Origin: Methylomonas sp. LW13
Lineage (GTDB): Bacteria; Pseudomonadota; Gammaproteobacteria; Methylococcales; Methylomonadaceae
DNA: 64,000 nt
Reading direction: 5' to 3'
NCBI RefSeq assembly: GCF_016865255.1
Contig: NZ_CP033381.1
Coordinates: forward strand, 3,038,001-3,102,000
This document shows, one piece after another, positions 17,692 through 29,048 of the stretch (positions are counted from its first letter, which is position 1; each line of letters starts with the position of its first letter). Both the position numbers and the translations under genes were made by a program. Below the pieces are notes generated by a model that saw only the letters and a list, made by a program, of their open reading frames with translations, was not told where the DNA came from and searched no databases.

Positions 17692-18195
17692 ATGCACAAC
17701 GAACTTCTCGATGTCGTCGATAACGACGATACAGTGATTGCCCAACAACCCAGGTCGGTGATTCACGCCAACAGCCTGCGCCACCGGGCCGTGCATATTC
17801 TGGTTTTCAACGATGCTGGCCAGTTGTTTCTGCAAAAGCGCTCGATGAAAAAAGATTTGAACAAAGGCTTATGGGATACCTCGGCGGCTGGTCACGTCGA
17901 CGCCGGCGAAAGCTATGACCGTTGCGCGCCTCGTGAATTAAAGGAGGAATTGGGCATATTTGCCGAAAGCCTGGAGAGTTTATTTAAATTGGAACCTAGC
18001 ACCGACTTAGGTATGGAATTTATCCAGGTCTATCGGTGTCGGCATAACGGACCATTTAGCTTAGCGGCAGATGAAATCGACGAAGGTTGTTGGGCAGATC
18101 CGGATAACCTGGATAAGCGCGTTGCCAAGAACGATCCAACCTTGACGCTGACGTTTAAAATTATCTGGCAACGGTTTAGGAATATTGCAAACTAA
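17692..18195 (+). CDS. Nudix hydrolase (YfcD/IDI-like)
   Basis: A 167-residue cytoplasmic Nudix enzyme. HILVFNDAGQLFLQKRS starts the fold, and the Nudix box is GHVDAGESYDRCAPRELKEELG (residues about 67-88; GX5EX7REUXEEXGU), with all key acidic residues present. The YfcD-like group resembles isopentenyl diphosphate isomerase but has uncertain substrate. ATG 17692 removes a short unsupported N-terminal extension from a TTG at 17668. It is followed closely by tRNA-Asp on the opposite strand. Confidence 0.88.
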   Translation: MHNELLDVVDNDDTVIAQQPRSVIHANSLRHRAVHILVFNDAGQLFLQKRSMKKDLNKGLWDTSAAGHVDAGESYDRCAPRELKEELGIFAESLESLFKLEPSTDLGMEFIQVYRCRHNGPFSLAADEIDEGCWADPDNLDKRVAKNDPTLTLTFKIIWQRFRNIAN

Positions 18196-18264
18196 AATGC
18201 TTGTTAGATACTCATCATCAATGTCACTTAAACGATGAGATTAAAACGCAGATAAAAACGAAAG

Positions 18265-18341
18265 TGGCGGAGCGGACGGGGCTCGAACCCGCGACCCCCG
18301 GCGTGACAGGCCGGTATTCTAACCAACTGAACTACCGCTCC
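18265..18341 (-). tRNA. tRNA-Asp (GTC)
   Basis: 77 bases including an encoded CCA. The minus strand reads GGAGCGGTAGTTCAGTTGG at the 5' end, with anticodon loop CTGTCAC (anticodon GTC) and T-arm GGGTTCGAGCCCC. The acceptor stem GGAGCGG/CCGCTCC pairs fully. It closely matches E. coli tRNA-Asp. Confidence 0.97.
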
Positions 18342-18405
18342 GCAGTAGAGAGCGGCGCATTCTACAGCATATCGCCCAAGCGTCAAGCAAAAGCCCAAAT
18401 TAATT

Positions 18406-19065
18406 ATGCCGGCACCATCCTGCCCACTCTGTAACAGCCCCGATACCCATCTTTATCACAGCGACGCAAAACGCGATTACACTCAGTGCCGACAGTGCTT
18501 ACTGGTGTATGTCGCTTGCTCTCAGCACTTATCGCCGAGCCAGGAAAAAGCTATTTACGATCTACATCAAAATACCATTGACGATCCGGGCTACATTGAA
18601 TTTCTATCCCGCTTGGCAAAACCTTTGCTCAGAAAATTACCGAACAATTCTGTTGGACTTGATTATGGTTGCGGCCCAGGCCCGGCGCTTGCAGAACTGT
18701 TCAAGGCGCGTGGGCATCGAGTAAATGTCTACGACCCATTCTATGCGGACTTTCCTGAACACCTGCAAAGAACCTACGACTTTATCGTCTGCACCGAGGT
18801 AGTAGAGCATTTTCGCACGCCGAAACGTGAGTTCGACACGCTGTTTAGACTATTAAAACCCGGCGGTTGGCTGGGCATCATGACCAAATTGGTCATAGAT
18901 GCCGAGGCCTTTGCCAAATGGCATTACAAAAACGATCAAACCCACATCGCTTTTTTCTCGCGACCGACTTTTCATTGGTTAGCGGCGCATTATCATTGCC
19001 AAATAGAATTCATCGGCAACGACGCGATTATTCTGCAACGCAATCCTGACCCTTACAACAATTGA
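18406..19065 (+). CDS. Class I SAM-dependent methyltransferase with N-terminal Cys-rich knuckle
   Basis: A 219-residue protein. Residues 5-32 hold a CPLCNS...YTQCRQCLLVY motif with four Cys, likely a zinc knuckle. Residues 80-185 show the Rossmann methyltransferase motifs: GLDYGCGPGPAL (motif I), then CTEVVEHF (motif IV) and LKPGGWLGIMT (motif V). Substrate unknown. The 3' end overlaps the convergent metal-exporter gene by 38 bases. Confidence 0.85.
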   Translation: MPAPSCPLCNSPDTHLYHSDAKRDYTQCRQCLLVYVACSQHLSPSQEKAIYDLHQNTIDDPGYIEFLSRLAKPLLRKLPNNSVGLDYGCGPGPALAELFKARGHRVNVYDPFYADFPEHLQRTYDFIVCTEVVEHFRTPKREFDTLFRLLKPGGWLGIMTKLVIDAEAFAKWHYKNDQTHIAFFSRPTFHWLAAHYHCQIEFIGNDAIILQRNPDPYNN

Positions 19066-20047
19066 CTTCCACGGTGATATGGTCGAGCTGCGCGAATTTG
19101 CCCAATAGATTCTTGTAATAACTGGGCGATTTTGGCTGCTGCGTGACCAAAACCACGATTGCCGCATAATGATTGGCACTAACGGGCCAAACATGCAGAT
19201 CGCTGACAAGGCATTCGCCGTCTTCCTCCAGCGCGGTTTGTATCGCGTGGGTGTATTTGGGGTTCATGGTCTGGTCCAGCAATACGGGGCTGGTCTCTTT
19301 GATTAAGCCGTAAGCCCAGACCAGAATCACTGTCGCGCCAACAAAACCCATCACCGTATCCAGCCAAACCCAACCGTAATATTTGCCAGCCACCAAGGCG
19401 ACGATGGCCAATACCGATGTAAGGGCATCGGCCATTACGTGTAGATAGGCCGCTCTTAGGTTGTGATCGTGATGATGGGAGCGCTGAGCTTGATCTTTGT
19501 GGCCGTGTTCTTCATGGTCATGGTCATGGTCATGGTCATGGTCATGGTCATGGTCATGGTGAGCATTATGCCCGTGTCCATGGTGGTGATCGTGATGGTC
19601 TCGCAATAATAGCGCGCTTAACAGGTTGATCAACAAACCCACTTGCGCGACTAAAATCGCCTCGTCAAAGCGAATTATTTCCGGCATCAGCAACCGCTGC
19701 ACCGAGTCGGCAATCATTACCAAGGCTACCATCGCCAATGCTATCGAACTGGCAAATCCGCCCAATACACCCACCTTGGCGGGGCTAAATGCGAAGGTTT
19801 GATCATTCTGGTGGATACGGCTGTAACGGTAGGCGAAGATTGCGATCATAAAAGCCACCACATGCGTAGCCATATGCCATCCGTCCGCCAACAACGCCAT
19901 CGAATGAAACTGCATACCAGCGACAATTTCCACAATCATCGTCGCAAACGTCAGAAGCAGCACCCATTTGGTACGCCGCTCGCCTTTGCGATTGATCCGC
20001 GCGAAATCGTGCGAATGTTGCCAGTTACTCAATTGATGTTCATGCAT
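19028..20047 (-). CDS. dmeF: Cation diffusion facilitator, Co/Ni exporter DmeF-like
   Basis: A 339-residue inner-membrane metal/H+ antiporter. It starts MHEHQLSNWQHSHDF, as DmeF proteins do, and has six hydrophobic spans. Metal-site motifs are HSMALLADGWHMATH (HxxxD in TM2) and HVMADALTSVLA (TM5). The cytosolic loop (about 160-205) is extremely His/Asp-rich, with eight consecutive His-Asp pairs encoded by a CATGGT hexanucleotide repeat. AAGGAA eight bases before ATG 20047 decides the start over an upstream in-frame codon at 20080. Confidence 0.87.
   Translation of the reverse strand: MHEHQLSNWQHSHDFARINRKGERRTKWVLLLTFATMIVEIVAGMQFHSMALLADGWHMATHVVAFMIAIFAYRYSRIHQNDQTFAFSPAKVGVLGGFASSIALAMVALVMIADSVQRLLMPEIIRFDEAILVAQVGLLINLLSALLLRDHHDHHHGHGHNAHHDHDHDHDHDHDHDHEEHGHKDQAQRSHHHDHNLRAAYLHVMADALTSVLAIVALVAGKYYGWVWLDTVMGFVGATVILVWAYGLIKETSPVLLDQTMNPKYTHAIQTALEEDGECLVSDLHVWPVSANHYAAIVVLVTQQPKSPSYYKNLLGKFAQLDHITVEVNCCKGQDCVAE
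19513..19560. repeat. CATGGT hexanucleotide tandem repeat, 8 copies
   Basis: Eight perfect copies of CATGGT inside the dmeF-like gene. On the coding strand they read as (His-Asp)8 in the metal-binding loop. Copy-number slippage would lengthen or shorten the loop in frame. Confidence 0.97.
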
Positions 20048-20207
20048 CCATAGTTCCTTGTTCGCTAAAGCCGAAATCATTACCTAGGCAGCATTTTAGC
20101 GCAGCTTACCTGGAAACACTTCCGCAAAGTAAAAGCCCCTGTTATTTGCGGCAAACCGCCGTAAAATAAGGTTTTCAACCTATTCGCCCTGCACTTTCAA
20201 GCATTCG

Positions 20208-21551
20208 ATGAGTAATTCCGAGCAGATCTTCAGCGTATCTCAGCTAAACCGCGAAGCCAAACGCTTGCTGGCCAGCCATTTCTTAACCGTGCAAGTACAA
20301 GGCGAGATTTCCAATCTCAGCCTGCCCTCTTCCGGCCATTACTACTTTACCTTGAAAGACGCGCAAGCCCAGATCCGCTGCGCCATGTTCAAAGGACAAC
20401 AGCAACGACTAAGGTTCAAACCTGCCAACGGCAATCTGGTGATCGCCACCGCGCAAGTCAGTTTGTACGAACCGCGCGGCGATTATCAATTGGTGGTGGA
20501 ACAATTGGAAGAAGCCGGTGACGGCGCATTGCGTCTGGCTTACGAACGCCTGAAACAAAAGCTATTGCTAGAAGGTTTGTTCGAGCAAAACCGTAAGAAA
20601 CCGCTGCCGCCACTGCCAACACAAATCGGCGTCATCACCTCGGCCAGTGGCGCAGCGATTCACGATATTCTCAGCGTACTGAAAAGGCGCTTTCCGGCGA
20701 TCCCGGTGCTGATCTATCCGGTAGCGGTGCAAGGCGAAAGCGCGAAATTCGAGATCAGCGCGGCATTGGCAACAGCCAATAAGCAAGCTCTGGTAGATGT
20801 GATCATCCTGGCGCGTGGCGGCGGCTCGCTGGAAGATTTGTGGGCCTTTAACGAAGAAATCGTCGCCAGGGCGATAGCGGCCAGTGGCATTCCGGTGATT
20901 TCAGCAATAGGCCACGAGGTAGATTTCAGCATCGCCGATTTCGTCGCTGATTTGCGCGCACCTACACCATCGGTAGCGGCCGAATGTGCGGTGCCGGACC
21001 AATCCGCCTGGCTTAATCGCTTTACAGCTATTGAGCGCCAACTAACCCGGCAGATGAAAGATAAATTACAGCAGCAACAGATGCATTTGAGTTGGCTAAA
21101 TAAAGCCCTACAAACCCAACATCCGGGCGAAAAACTACAACGCAATGCCCAGCGTCTCGACGAATTGGAACAACGCTTGAATCGGGCGACGCGAGCCGGC
21201 TTGGGGCTGTGCCGCCAGCGTCTGGTGTTAAACACCCAGCGTCTGAATGGACAGCAACCGTTGGTATCGATTCACGGCTATCGGCAGCAACTTGATTACT
21301 TCCAACAACGATTAAGCCGTTCGATGCAAATTAAACTGACGGCATTGAAAAATCGGCAACACGCGATATCACAAACCTTACATGCGATTAGTCCACTGGC
21401 AACGCTGGAACGCGGTTATGCTATCGTGCAACGACACGAAAGCTCCCAGCTGGTGAAGTCGGTTAAGCAGTTAGCCAAGCTTGAACTGTTCGACATTAGA
21501 ATGGCCGATGGGCGCATCGTTAGTCGAGTTGATGAGGTGATACCCGATTAA
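20208..21551 (+). CDS. xseA: Exodeoxyribonuclease VII large subunit
   Basis: A 447-residue subunit of the ssDNA exonuclease. The N-terminal OB-fold is clear (FLTVQVQGEISNLSLPSSGH), followed by the FKGQQQRLRF region and the catalytic domain with IGVITSASGAAIHDIL, LARGGGSLEDLWAFN and ISAIGHEVDFSIADFVADLRAPTPS. A long helical region and the C-terminal SPLATLERGYAIVQ follow. Length is normal. xseB is not in the window. Confidence 0.96.
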   Translation: MSNSEQIFSVSQLNREAKRLLASHFLTVQVQGEISNLSLPSSGHYYFTLKDAQAQIRCAMFKGQQQRLRFKPANGNLVIATAQVSLYEPRGDYQLVVEQLEEAGDGALRLAYERLKQKLLLEGLFEQNRKKPLPPLPTQIGVITSASGAAIHDILSVLKRRFPAIPVLIYPVAVQGESAKFEISAALATANKQALVDVIILARGGGSLEDLWAFNEEIVARAIAASGIPVISAIGHEVDFSIADFVADLRAPTPSVAAECAVPDQSAWLNRFTAIERQLTRQMKDKLQQQQMHLSWLNKALQTQHPGEKLQRNAQRLDELEQRLNRATRAGLGLCRQRLVLNTQRLNGQQPLVSIHGYRQQLDYFQQRLSRSMQIKLTALKNRQHAISQTLHAISPLATLERGYAIVQRHESSQLVKSVKQLAKLELFDIRMADGRIVSRVDEVIPD

Positions 21552-21665
21552 ATCTGGCCTGCGCTTTAATTGCCATCGACAATCATCCATCCGTTTTATC
21601 GTCGGCGATTAATAGGCATAAAACATGCTTTAGTGCATTAGTTTACAAATCACACGAGTGTTCAA

Positions 21666-22070
21666 ATGACAATATTCGACAGAACCATACCCCTGAGTGT
21701 TGGTTATGCTCACATCGATCATGATCACGGCATCTTTATTGATTTGGTAAATCAATTGGATAAGGCCAATAACACTGACTTTCCGGGCTTGTTTGCGCAA
21801 TTGTATCAACACACCGAAGAACATTTTGAATCTGAAAATCGGTTAATGGCGCAATTCGGATTTCCGGCGGAAACCGAACACAAAGGCGAACATCAACGGG
21901 TTTTGGAAGAATTCAAACAGTTTAAAACCCGGATCGACAAAGGCTTAATTTCCTTTGGTCGTGCTTTTGTCAAGGAGCGTCTGCCGCAATGGTTTTTATT
22001 GCACATTACGACAATGGACAGTGCATTAGCGTCACACATTAAAGCACAGCAGGAATTGCAAGACGAATGA
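21666..22070 (+). CDS. Bacteriohemerythrin
   Basis: A 134-residue four-helix O2-binding protein with a non-haem di-iron site. Expected ligands are visible: His in HIDHDHG near 17-21, YQHTEEHFESE (HxxxHxxxE, near 50-57), EHKGEH (near 74-78) and HITTMD (HxxxxD, near 117-122). Homologues in methanotrophs supply O2 to membrane methane monooxygenase or store it (known for the family; a role here is inferred). Its stop overlaps the ATG of the AlkB-like gene (ATGA), so the two are translationally coupled. Confidence 0.93.
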   Translation: MTIFDRTIPLSVGYAHIDHDHGIFIDLVNQLDKANNTDFPGLFAQLYQHTEEHFESENRLMAQFGFPAETEHKGEHQRVLEEFKQFKTRIDKGLISFGRAFVKERLPQWFLLHITTMDSALASHIKAQQELQDE

Positions 22071-22639
22071 CGCCCGATAAGGAGCTGAGAATAATAAGAG
22101 ATTTTTACGACGCCGCCGAAAGCGATGCTATCTATAGGCGTTTGCTCCAGGAACAAAATTGGCCCGACAATTGTTACAGCGTTGCCGGTCGGGAATTTAC
22201 TTTACCCCGCCTGCAAACCTGGCATGCTGATCCGGGGATAGTTTATAGCTACAGCAATAATCTATTAAAAACTCGGCCCTGGACGCCATTACTATCGGAT
22301 ATAAGGCAAAAAATCGAACAGTTCTTAAACTTTTCGTTTAATTCGGTATTAGTGAATTTATATCGAAACGGCGAGGATTATGTAGGCTGGCATGCGGATA
22401 ACGAAGCGGAGTTGGGGCCACAGCCTTTTATCGCATCATTGACGCTGGGAGCGACCCGACAATTTGCATTTCGGCATAAAAAAACCGCGGAAAGCGGCAG
22501 TATTTTACTGACTAGTGGAATGCTATTGATTATGCAGCCCGATTTTCAACACCACTGGCTGCATAGTATTCCTGTCGATCAGAAGTTGACTCAAGGACGC
22601 ATAAACTTAACGTTTCGGAGAGTTATCGCTCCGAAGTAG
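22067..22639 (+). CDS. AlkB-like Fe(II)/2-oxoglutarate dioxygenase
   Basis: A 190-residue dioxygenase of the AlkB family, likely repairing alkylated bases with O2, Fe2+ and 2-oxoglutarate. Key motifs: VNLYRNGEDYVGWHADNE (HxD iron ligands), SLTLGATRQFAFRH (RxxxxxR region begins), LLIMQPDFQHHWLHSIP (third His ligand) and RINLTFRRV (2OG-binding Arg). It overlaps the hemerythrin gene by four bases. Confidence 0.93.
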   Translation: MTPDKELRIIRDFYDAAESDAIYRRLLQEQNWPDNCYSVAGREFTLPRLQTWHADPGIVYSYSNNLLKTRPWTPLLSDIRQKIEQFLNFSFNSVLVNLYRNGEDYVGWHADNEAELGPQPFIASLTLGATRQFAFRHKKTAESGSILLTSGMLLIMQPDFQHHWLHSIPVDQKLTQGRINLTFRRVIAPK

Positions 22640-22667
22640 CTTAGTTTATCGCTTTGGGCAAGCAGCC

Positions 22668-22856
22668 TTAATGTTGTTCCAATGTTTTAGCTTGCTCAGC
22701 TTCAAACTTCTTTCTTTTGTCGCATTTCTCACTGCATACGCAATTGCCGGTGCCTCCGCAAGACCCCTTGATGGCATTCCGACCGAAAAGCACACCGACT
22801 GCCATGACGGCAATAACGATCAACATAAATAAAAATGTTACTAAAAAATAACCCAT
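22668..22856 (-). CDS. nqrM: Na+-NQR maturation protein NqrM
   Basis: A 62-residue membrane protein with one N-terminal span (about 3-25) and a Cys cluster, GSCGGTGNCVCSEKCDK, that fits NqrM, the factor needed to insert iron between NqrD and NqrE. GGAGAAAAAA precedes the ATG. It sits at the end of the nqr operon, separated from nqrF by a strong hairpin with a T-run, so it may be transcribed at a reduced level or from its own promoter. Confidence 0.93.
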   Translation of the reverse strand: MGYFLVTFLFMLIVIAVMAVGVLFGRNAIKGSCGGTGNCVCSEKCDKRKKFEAEQAKTLEQH

Positions 22857-22889
22857 TTTTTTCTCCTGTTTTTTCTAATCACTGAAACG

Positions 22890-22918
22890 AAAAAAGGAGC
22901 GATCCGAAAATCGCTCCC
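22890..22918 (-). terminator. Hairpin terminator between nqrF and nqrM
   Basis: Minus strand: GGAGCGAT, six-base loop, ATCGCTCC, then TTTTTTCG. The stem is a perfect 8 bp. It likely ends most nqrA-F transcripts before nqrM. Confidence 0.85.
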
Positions 22919-22944
22919 TGTGCTTCGCGTCAGATTAATACAAC

Positions 22945-24165
22945 TTAACCGCCGAAATCATCCAACATAATATTTTCAGGATCCACACCATTAGCCAGCA
23001 GCATGTTAATCACTGAAGAGTTCATGATTGGCGGCCCGCACATGTAGTATTCACAATCTTCTGGGTTCGGATGTTTCTTGATAAATTCTTCGAACAACAC
23101 GTTGTGAATGAAGCCGGTATAACCTTTCCAGTTATCTTCAGGTAAAGCATCCGACAAGGCTACATGCCATTCAAAATTGTCGTTTTCTTTGGCCAGCATA
23201 TCGAAATCTTCAACGTAGAACATTTCGCGTTTGCTACGTGCGCCATACCAGAAAGTCATTTTACGCTTGGATTTCAGTCTGCGTAGTTGATCGAAGATAT
23301 GCGAACGCATCGGCGCCATACCGGCACCACCACCGATAAAGACCATTTCAGCATCGGTTTCTTTGGCAAAAAACTCGCCGTAAGGACCGGATACGAAGAC
23401 TTTATCACCTGGTTTCAGATTGAAGATAAAAGACGACATGATGCCTGGCGGAATGCCATCCGGCGCCCCTGGAGGCGGCGTAGCAATCCTGACGTTCAGC
23501 ATGATTTCCTTTTCTTCAGGATAAGATGCCATTGAGTACGCGCGTAGAGTCGGTTCTTTTACATCCGACACATAGCGCCACAAATTGAATTTATCCCAAT
23601 CAGGACGGTATTCCTCGGCAACATCCATATCCGCATATTTTGAAATATGGGGCGGGCATTCGATTTGGATATAACCGCCGGCGCGGTAATTGATGGCTTC
23701 ACCTTCCGGCAATTCCAACACTAGCTCTTTAATGAACGTTGCGACGTTGTCGTTGGACTTAACGGTGCATTCCCATTTCTTAACACCGAATACGCTGTCT
23801 TCGACTTCGATATCCATGTTTTGTTTGATGGATACTTGGCAAGCCAGACGTTCGCCGTGTGCGGCTTCCCGTTTGGTGATATGCGATTGCTCGGTTGGCA
23901 GAATGTCGCCCCCGCCGCTGTGCACTTTCACTTTACATTGACCACAAGTGCCGCCGCCACCACAAGCTGAGGACACGAACAATTGGTTGTCCGCCAATGC
24001 GGTCAACAATTTGGAACCCACCGGTACATGGATTTTCTTTTCGTTATTGATCAGAATTTCCACATCGCCAGAGGCCACCAGTTTACTTTTCGCGCCGATG
24101 ATCAAAAACACCAGCGCTATCACGATGACCGTGAAGAAAATAACACCTAATGCAATTTCCAGCAT
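22945..24165 (-). CDS. nqrF: Na+-translocating NADH:quinone reductase subunit F
   Basis: A 406-residue NADH-oxidising subunit. TM1 spans about 3-23. A ferredoxin-like domain carries the 2Fe-2S site [17 protein letters not shown] (near 66-82). The FAD domain has LRAYSMAS (RxYS), and the NAD domain has [15 protein letters not shown] and the C-terminal [10 protein letters not shown]. The end FGG is conserved. It is the sixth gene of the operon, 10 bases after nqrE. Confidence 0.97.
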   Translation of the reverse strand: MLEIALGVIFFTVIVIALVFLIIGAKSKLVASGDVEILINNEKKIHVPVGSKLLTALADNQLFVSSACGGGGTCGQCKVKVHSGGGDILPTEQSHITKREAAHGERLACQVSIKQNMDIEVEDSVFGVKKWECTVKSNDNVATFIKELVLELPEGEAINYRAGGYIQIECPPHISKYADMDVAEEYRPDWDKFNLWRYVSDVKEPTLRAYSMASYPEEKEIMLNVRIATPPPGAPDGIPPGIMSSFIFNLKPGDKVFVSGPYGEFFAKETDAEMVFIGGGAGMAPMRSHIFDQLRRLKSKRKMTFWYGARSKREMFYVEDFDMLAKENDNFEWHVALSDALPEDNWKGYTGFIHNVLFEEFIKKHPNPEDCEYYMCGPPIMNSSVINMLLANGVDPENIMLDDFGG

Positions 24166-24175
24166 TACGATACCC

Positions 24176-24784
24176 TTATAATTGAATTCCAGAGAAAGCC
24201 ATGAAGCCCAGAGACATCAAGCCAGCGGTGATAAAAGTGATGCCCAAACCTTGTAATGCAGCAGGAATATCGCTGTATTTCAATTTCTCACGCACACCGG
24301 CCATGACGGTAATCGCCAAAGCCCAGCCGAAACCACTGCCTATACCGTATACCACGCTTTCGCCGAAATTGTAGTCACGTTCGATCATGAACAAGCTGCC
24401 AGCCAAGATCGCACAGTTCACTGTAATCAGCGGCAGGAAGATACCCAAGGCTTGATATAGAGCCGGAAAGAATTTATCCAGAATCATTTCCAGAATCTGC
24501 ACGATAGCAGCGATCATACCTATACAGCTCAACAAGCTTAAAAAGCTTAAATCCACACCGGTAATGCCTATCCAAGATAATGCATCTTCTTTCAACAAAG
24601 TTTGGTAAATGAAGTTATTGGCAGGCACTGTTAAGGTTTGCACCACCATAACGGCAATACCCAAACCCATGGCTGTGGAGATCTTCTTGGACACCGCCAA
24701 GAAGGTACACATACCCAGGAAGAATGACAGCGCCAGGTTTTCAATGAAAACCGCTTTAACAAACAGACTGATACAGGCTTCCAT
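24176..24784 (-). CDS. nqrE: Na+-translocating NADH:quinone reductase subunit E
   Basis: A 202-residue inner-membrane subunit with six spans, homologous to RnfA/NqrD. It begins [45 protein letters not shown] carries the Cys that with NqrD co-ordinates iron. It is adjacent to nqrD, whose stop and this start share a base. Confidence 0.97.
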   Translation of the reverse strand: MEACISLFVKAVFIENLALSFFLGMCTFLAVSKKISTAMGLGIAVMVVQTLTVPANNFIYQTLLKEDALSWIGITGVDLSFLSLLSCIGMIAAIVQILEMILDKFFPALYQALGIFLPLITVNCAILAGSLFMIERDYNFGESVVYGIGSGFGWALAITVMAGVREKLKYSDIPAALQGLGITFITAGLMSLGFMAFSGIQL

Positions 24785-25452
24785 TAGTGATGTCCCCCTT
24801 CACCATGAGCAATCGACATGATTTTGAACTCGTTGTGTTCCACCTGTTTGGGTTTCCAGGTACGGAAACCCCAAATGATCAAGCCGATGATGAAAAACGC
24901 GCTGGGCGGCAGCAGCATCATGCCGTTCGGTACGTACCAACCGCCATCTTTGACCAAAGGCAGCACATCGAAACCAAGCAGTTTGCCTGAACCCAAAGTT
25001 TCTCTGAACAGCGCCACGATAATCAGGATCAAGCTATAGCCCAAACCGTTACCGATACCGTCAACAAAGCTTTGCAGCGGCGGATTTTTCATCGCATAGG
25101 CTTCAGCACGTCCCATAACGATACAGTTGGTGATAATCAACCCTACGAATACCGACAGCTTTTTGCTGACATCAAAGGCAAAGGCCTTAAGCAACTGATC
25201 GACCACAATAACCAGCGAAGCAATGATGATCATCTGCACGATAATCCGAATGCTGCTCGGTATATGCTCGCGCACCGCACTAATCGCTGCGCTTGAACAG
25301 GCAGTAACCGAAGTCAAGGCCAATGCCATGATCAATGAGGTAGACATTTGCGACGTTACCGCCAGCGCCGAACACACACCAAGCACCTGCAAGGTGATGG
25401 GGTTGTTATCGACCAACGGTTCGAATAATACTTTTTTAGTTTCTTTATCCAT
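24784..25452 (-). CDS. nqrD: Na+-translocating NADH:quinone reductase subunit D
   Basis: A 222-residue inner-membrane subunit. [20 protein letters not shown] near 16 has the iron-site Cys, and [19 protein letters not shown] near 108 is the second conserved half with its Cys. Six spans. Length and order are normal for nqrABCDEF. Confidence 0.97.
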   Translation of the reverse strand: MDKETKKVLFEPLVDNNPITLQVLGVCSALAVTSQMSTSLIMALALTSVTACSSAAISAVREHIPSSIRIIVQMIIIASLVIVVDQLLKAFAFDVSKKLSVFVGLIITNCIVMGRAEAYAMKNPPLQSFVDGIGNGLGYSLILIIVALFRETLGSGKLLGFDVLPLVKDGGWYVPNGMMLLPPSAFFIIGLIIWGFRTWKPKQVEHNEFKIMSIAHGEGGHH

Positions 25453-25460
25453 GATAAGTC

Positions 25461-26324
25461 CTAACCGTTTTTTCTAATTTTGTTTAGATAGGTGGCAAAA
25501 CCTTCGGTACCCATCCAGTATTGGATCAAATTACTGACCCCACGACTGGTTAAGGTTGCACCGGCCAAACCATCCACTTTGTAAACAGAATCCGGGCGAC
25601 TGGAATCAACACCGCCTTTTACTAAAGTCAAAGCCACTTCGCCTTTGTCGGAATAGACTTTTTTGCCTTTCCACAACGCGCGCCAGTTAGGATTGACTAC
25701 CTCACCACCCAGGCCAGGAGTTTCACCTTGGTCGTACAGGTTGATGCTTTGCACGGTTTGCGCATCAGCTTCCAAGGCTAAAAAGCCGTACATCGTAGAC
25801 CACAAACCGTAACCGTTGATAGGCAGAATAATGGATTGCAACTGGTCGCCGTTTTTAACCAAAAACACTTTGGTGTATTTGGCTTTTTGACGGATGCTGG
25901 CGATATCTTTCTCGACCGGAATCAACTCGTTCTGCGCTGGGTCTTTCGCAGCCTTGCGTTGGTCGTATTCGTCGACATTGATATTGTCTACGTAATCGCC
26001 TGTTTTCAGGTCGACAATCTTGCTTTCGATTCTTTCCGCAAAGGCTTTATCTATATCAGTACCCTCTTCCAACAAACCAGCCACATCAAGAATGTTTTTC
26101 TTCATGTCCAGGGCTTTGTTGTAGCCTTGCAAAGGCCGTAAAGCGACTGTAGCGATAGATACCAATACAGCGCACACCAAACATAAGGCCAAAGCCACGT
26201 TGACGGTTTTTTCCAGGCTGTCGTTACTTAAAGCCAGGATTCTGTCGGCGTAAACTCTGAACTGTTCGTAGTACTTGCAGAGCTGCTCGTTGTACTTACA
26301 GGTTTTTTTCTCGGCATTAAGCAT
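25461..26324 (-). CDS. nqrC: Na+-translocating NADH:quinone reductase subunit C
   Basis: A 287-residue subunit with one N-terminal span (about 43-63) and a periplasmic flavin domain carrying covalent FMN. The attachment motif [10 protein letters not shown] (S/T-G-A-T type) is visible near 253-262. ATG 26324 was chosen because AGAAGGA lies just upstream; it overlaps the nqrB stop by eight bases (ATGCTTAA), so translation is coupled. The longer open frame to 26372 is inside nqrB and rejected. A stretch at 1-30 ([19 protein letters not shown]) is unusual before the membrane helix. Confidence 0.95.
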   Translation of the reverse strand: MLNAEKKTCKYNEQLCKYYEQFRVYADRILALSNDSLEKTVNVALALCLVCAVLVSIATVALRPLQGYNKALDMKKNILDVAGLLEEGTDIDKAFAERIESKIVDLKTGDYVDNINVDEYDQRKAAKDPAQNELIPVEKDIASIRQKAKYTKVFLVKNGDQLQSIILPINGYGLWSTMYGFLALEADAQTVQSINLYDQGETPGLGGEVVNPNWRALWKGKKVYSDKGEVALTLVKGGVDSSRPDSVYKVDGLAGATLTSRGVSNLIQYWMGTEGFATYLNKIRKNG

Positions 26325-27515
26325 GGCGTTTGATCCTTCTTCTAATATTTGCTTGAACAACAAAGTAATCAATCAATGGTGCAAACATGTTTGAGAAAAG
26401 AATTGCAAGCATCACACCTTCCGGGAAAGCCGGGTTAATAACCCGAATGATGATAATCATCACGCCGATCATGCAGCCGTAAATCCAGCGACCGGTGTCG
26501 GTCACAGCGGCAGAAACAGGATCAGTTGCCATAAACACCGTACCGAAAGCAAAACCACCGACTACCATATGCCAGTACCAAGGCATCGCAAACATTGGGT
26601 TGGTTGTGCTGCCAACGATATTCAATAAAGTGGACATACCGATCATGCCAATCAACACGCCAGCCATGATGCGATAAGAAGCAACACGTGTATATAACAA
26701 GAATGCAGCACCCAACATACAAGCTAATGTGGATGTTTCACCCATCGAGCCGGGAATGAATCCCAAAAACGCTTGGATCCAACTGAAACTCTCTTTAATC
26801 GCCTCGACGCCACCAGCCGATGCCAAAGATAAAGCCGTCGCGCCACTGTAACCATCCACTGCAACCCATACTGCATCGCCGGAAATTGAAGCCGGATATG
26901 CAAAAAACAGGAAAGCACGACCTGTCAAAGCGGGATTAAGGAAATTTTTACCGGTACCACCGAAAACTTCTTTACCCAACACGATACCGAACGAGATACC
27001 TAAAGCCACTTGCCACAAGGGGATGTCGGGTGGCAGGATCAGGGTATACAGCATTGACGATACCAAGAAACCTTCGTTGACTTCATGCTTGCGTACGGTT
27101 GCAAACAACACTTCCCAAACGCCACCTACCGCTAAGGTAGTGATGTAAACAGGGAAGAAATACAACATGCCGTGCACCAGACAGGAAATCGGGTTGTACG
27201 GGTTGTAGCCGAATAGCGCCATTGGAATGCTGCGCCAATTGTTGATCGACTCGACACCCATACCCTTCATGGCTAAGTTGGCTTGATAACCCGTGTTGTA
27301 CCAAGCCATCAAAATACAAAACGCCGTGGCGATTACTACGAACGTCATGGTACGTTTCAGATCGTTACCGTCACGCACATGGGTTTTTCCGCGCGTTACA
27401 TCGGATGGCGTGTAAATAAAAGTATCCACCATCTCGTAGAGACCGTAATACTTTTCAAACTTGCCGCCCTTTGTAAAATGCGGCTCTATGCTATCTAAAA
27501 TATCTCTAGCCGACA

Positions 27516-27516
<1 letters not shown>
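26317..27516 (-). CDS. nqrB: Na+-translocating NADH:quinone reductase subunit B
   Basis: A 399-residue inner-membrane subunit with about 10 spans, part of the Na+ path and the quinone site. It has the covalent FMN motif [10 protein letters not shown] (near 220-230) and the helix [26 protein letters not shown]. Begins [13 protein letters not shown] as in other NqrB. It starts one base into the nqrA stop and ends overlapping nqrC. Confidence 0.97.
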
Positions 27517-28934
<1,418 letters not shown>

Positions 28935-29048
28935 TCAAGACAAAACATGTTCATTACATCACAAGTTATCGGCTTTCTCAACGGAAAATCCCAAGGCTTG
29001 TAGCCCTTTAAGCCGAGCGATAGCGCCCGGCATAAGTGGAAATACCGC

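Noticed and set aside
19513..19560. Tandem repeat considered as a CRISPR-like or regulatory repeat
   Set aside because: The unit is six bases with no spacers and is coding (His-Asp).
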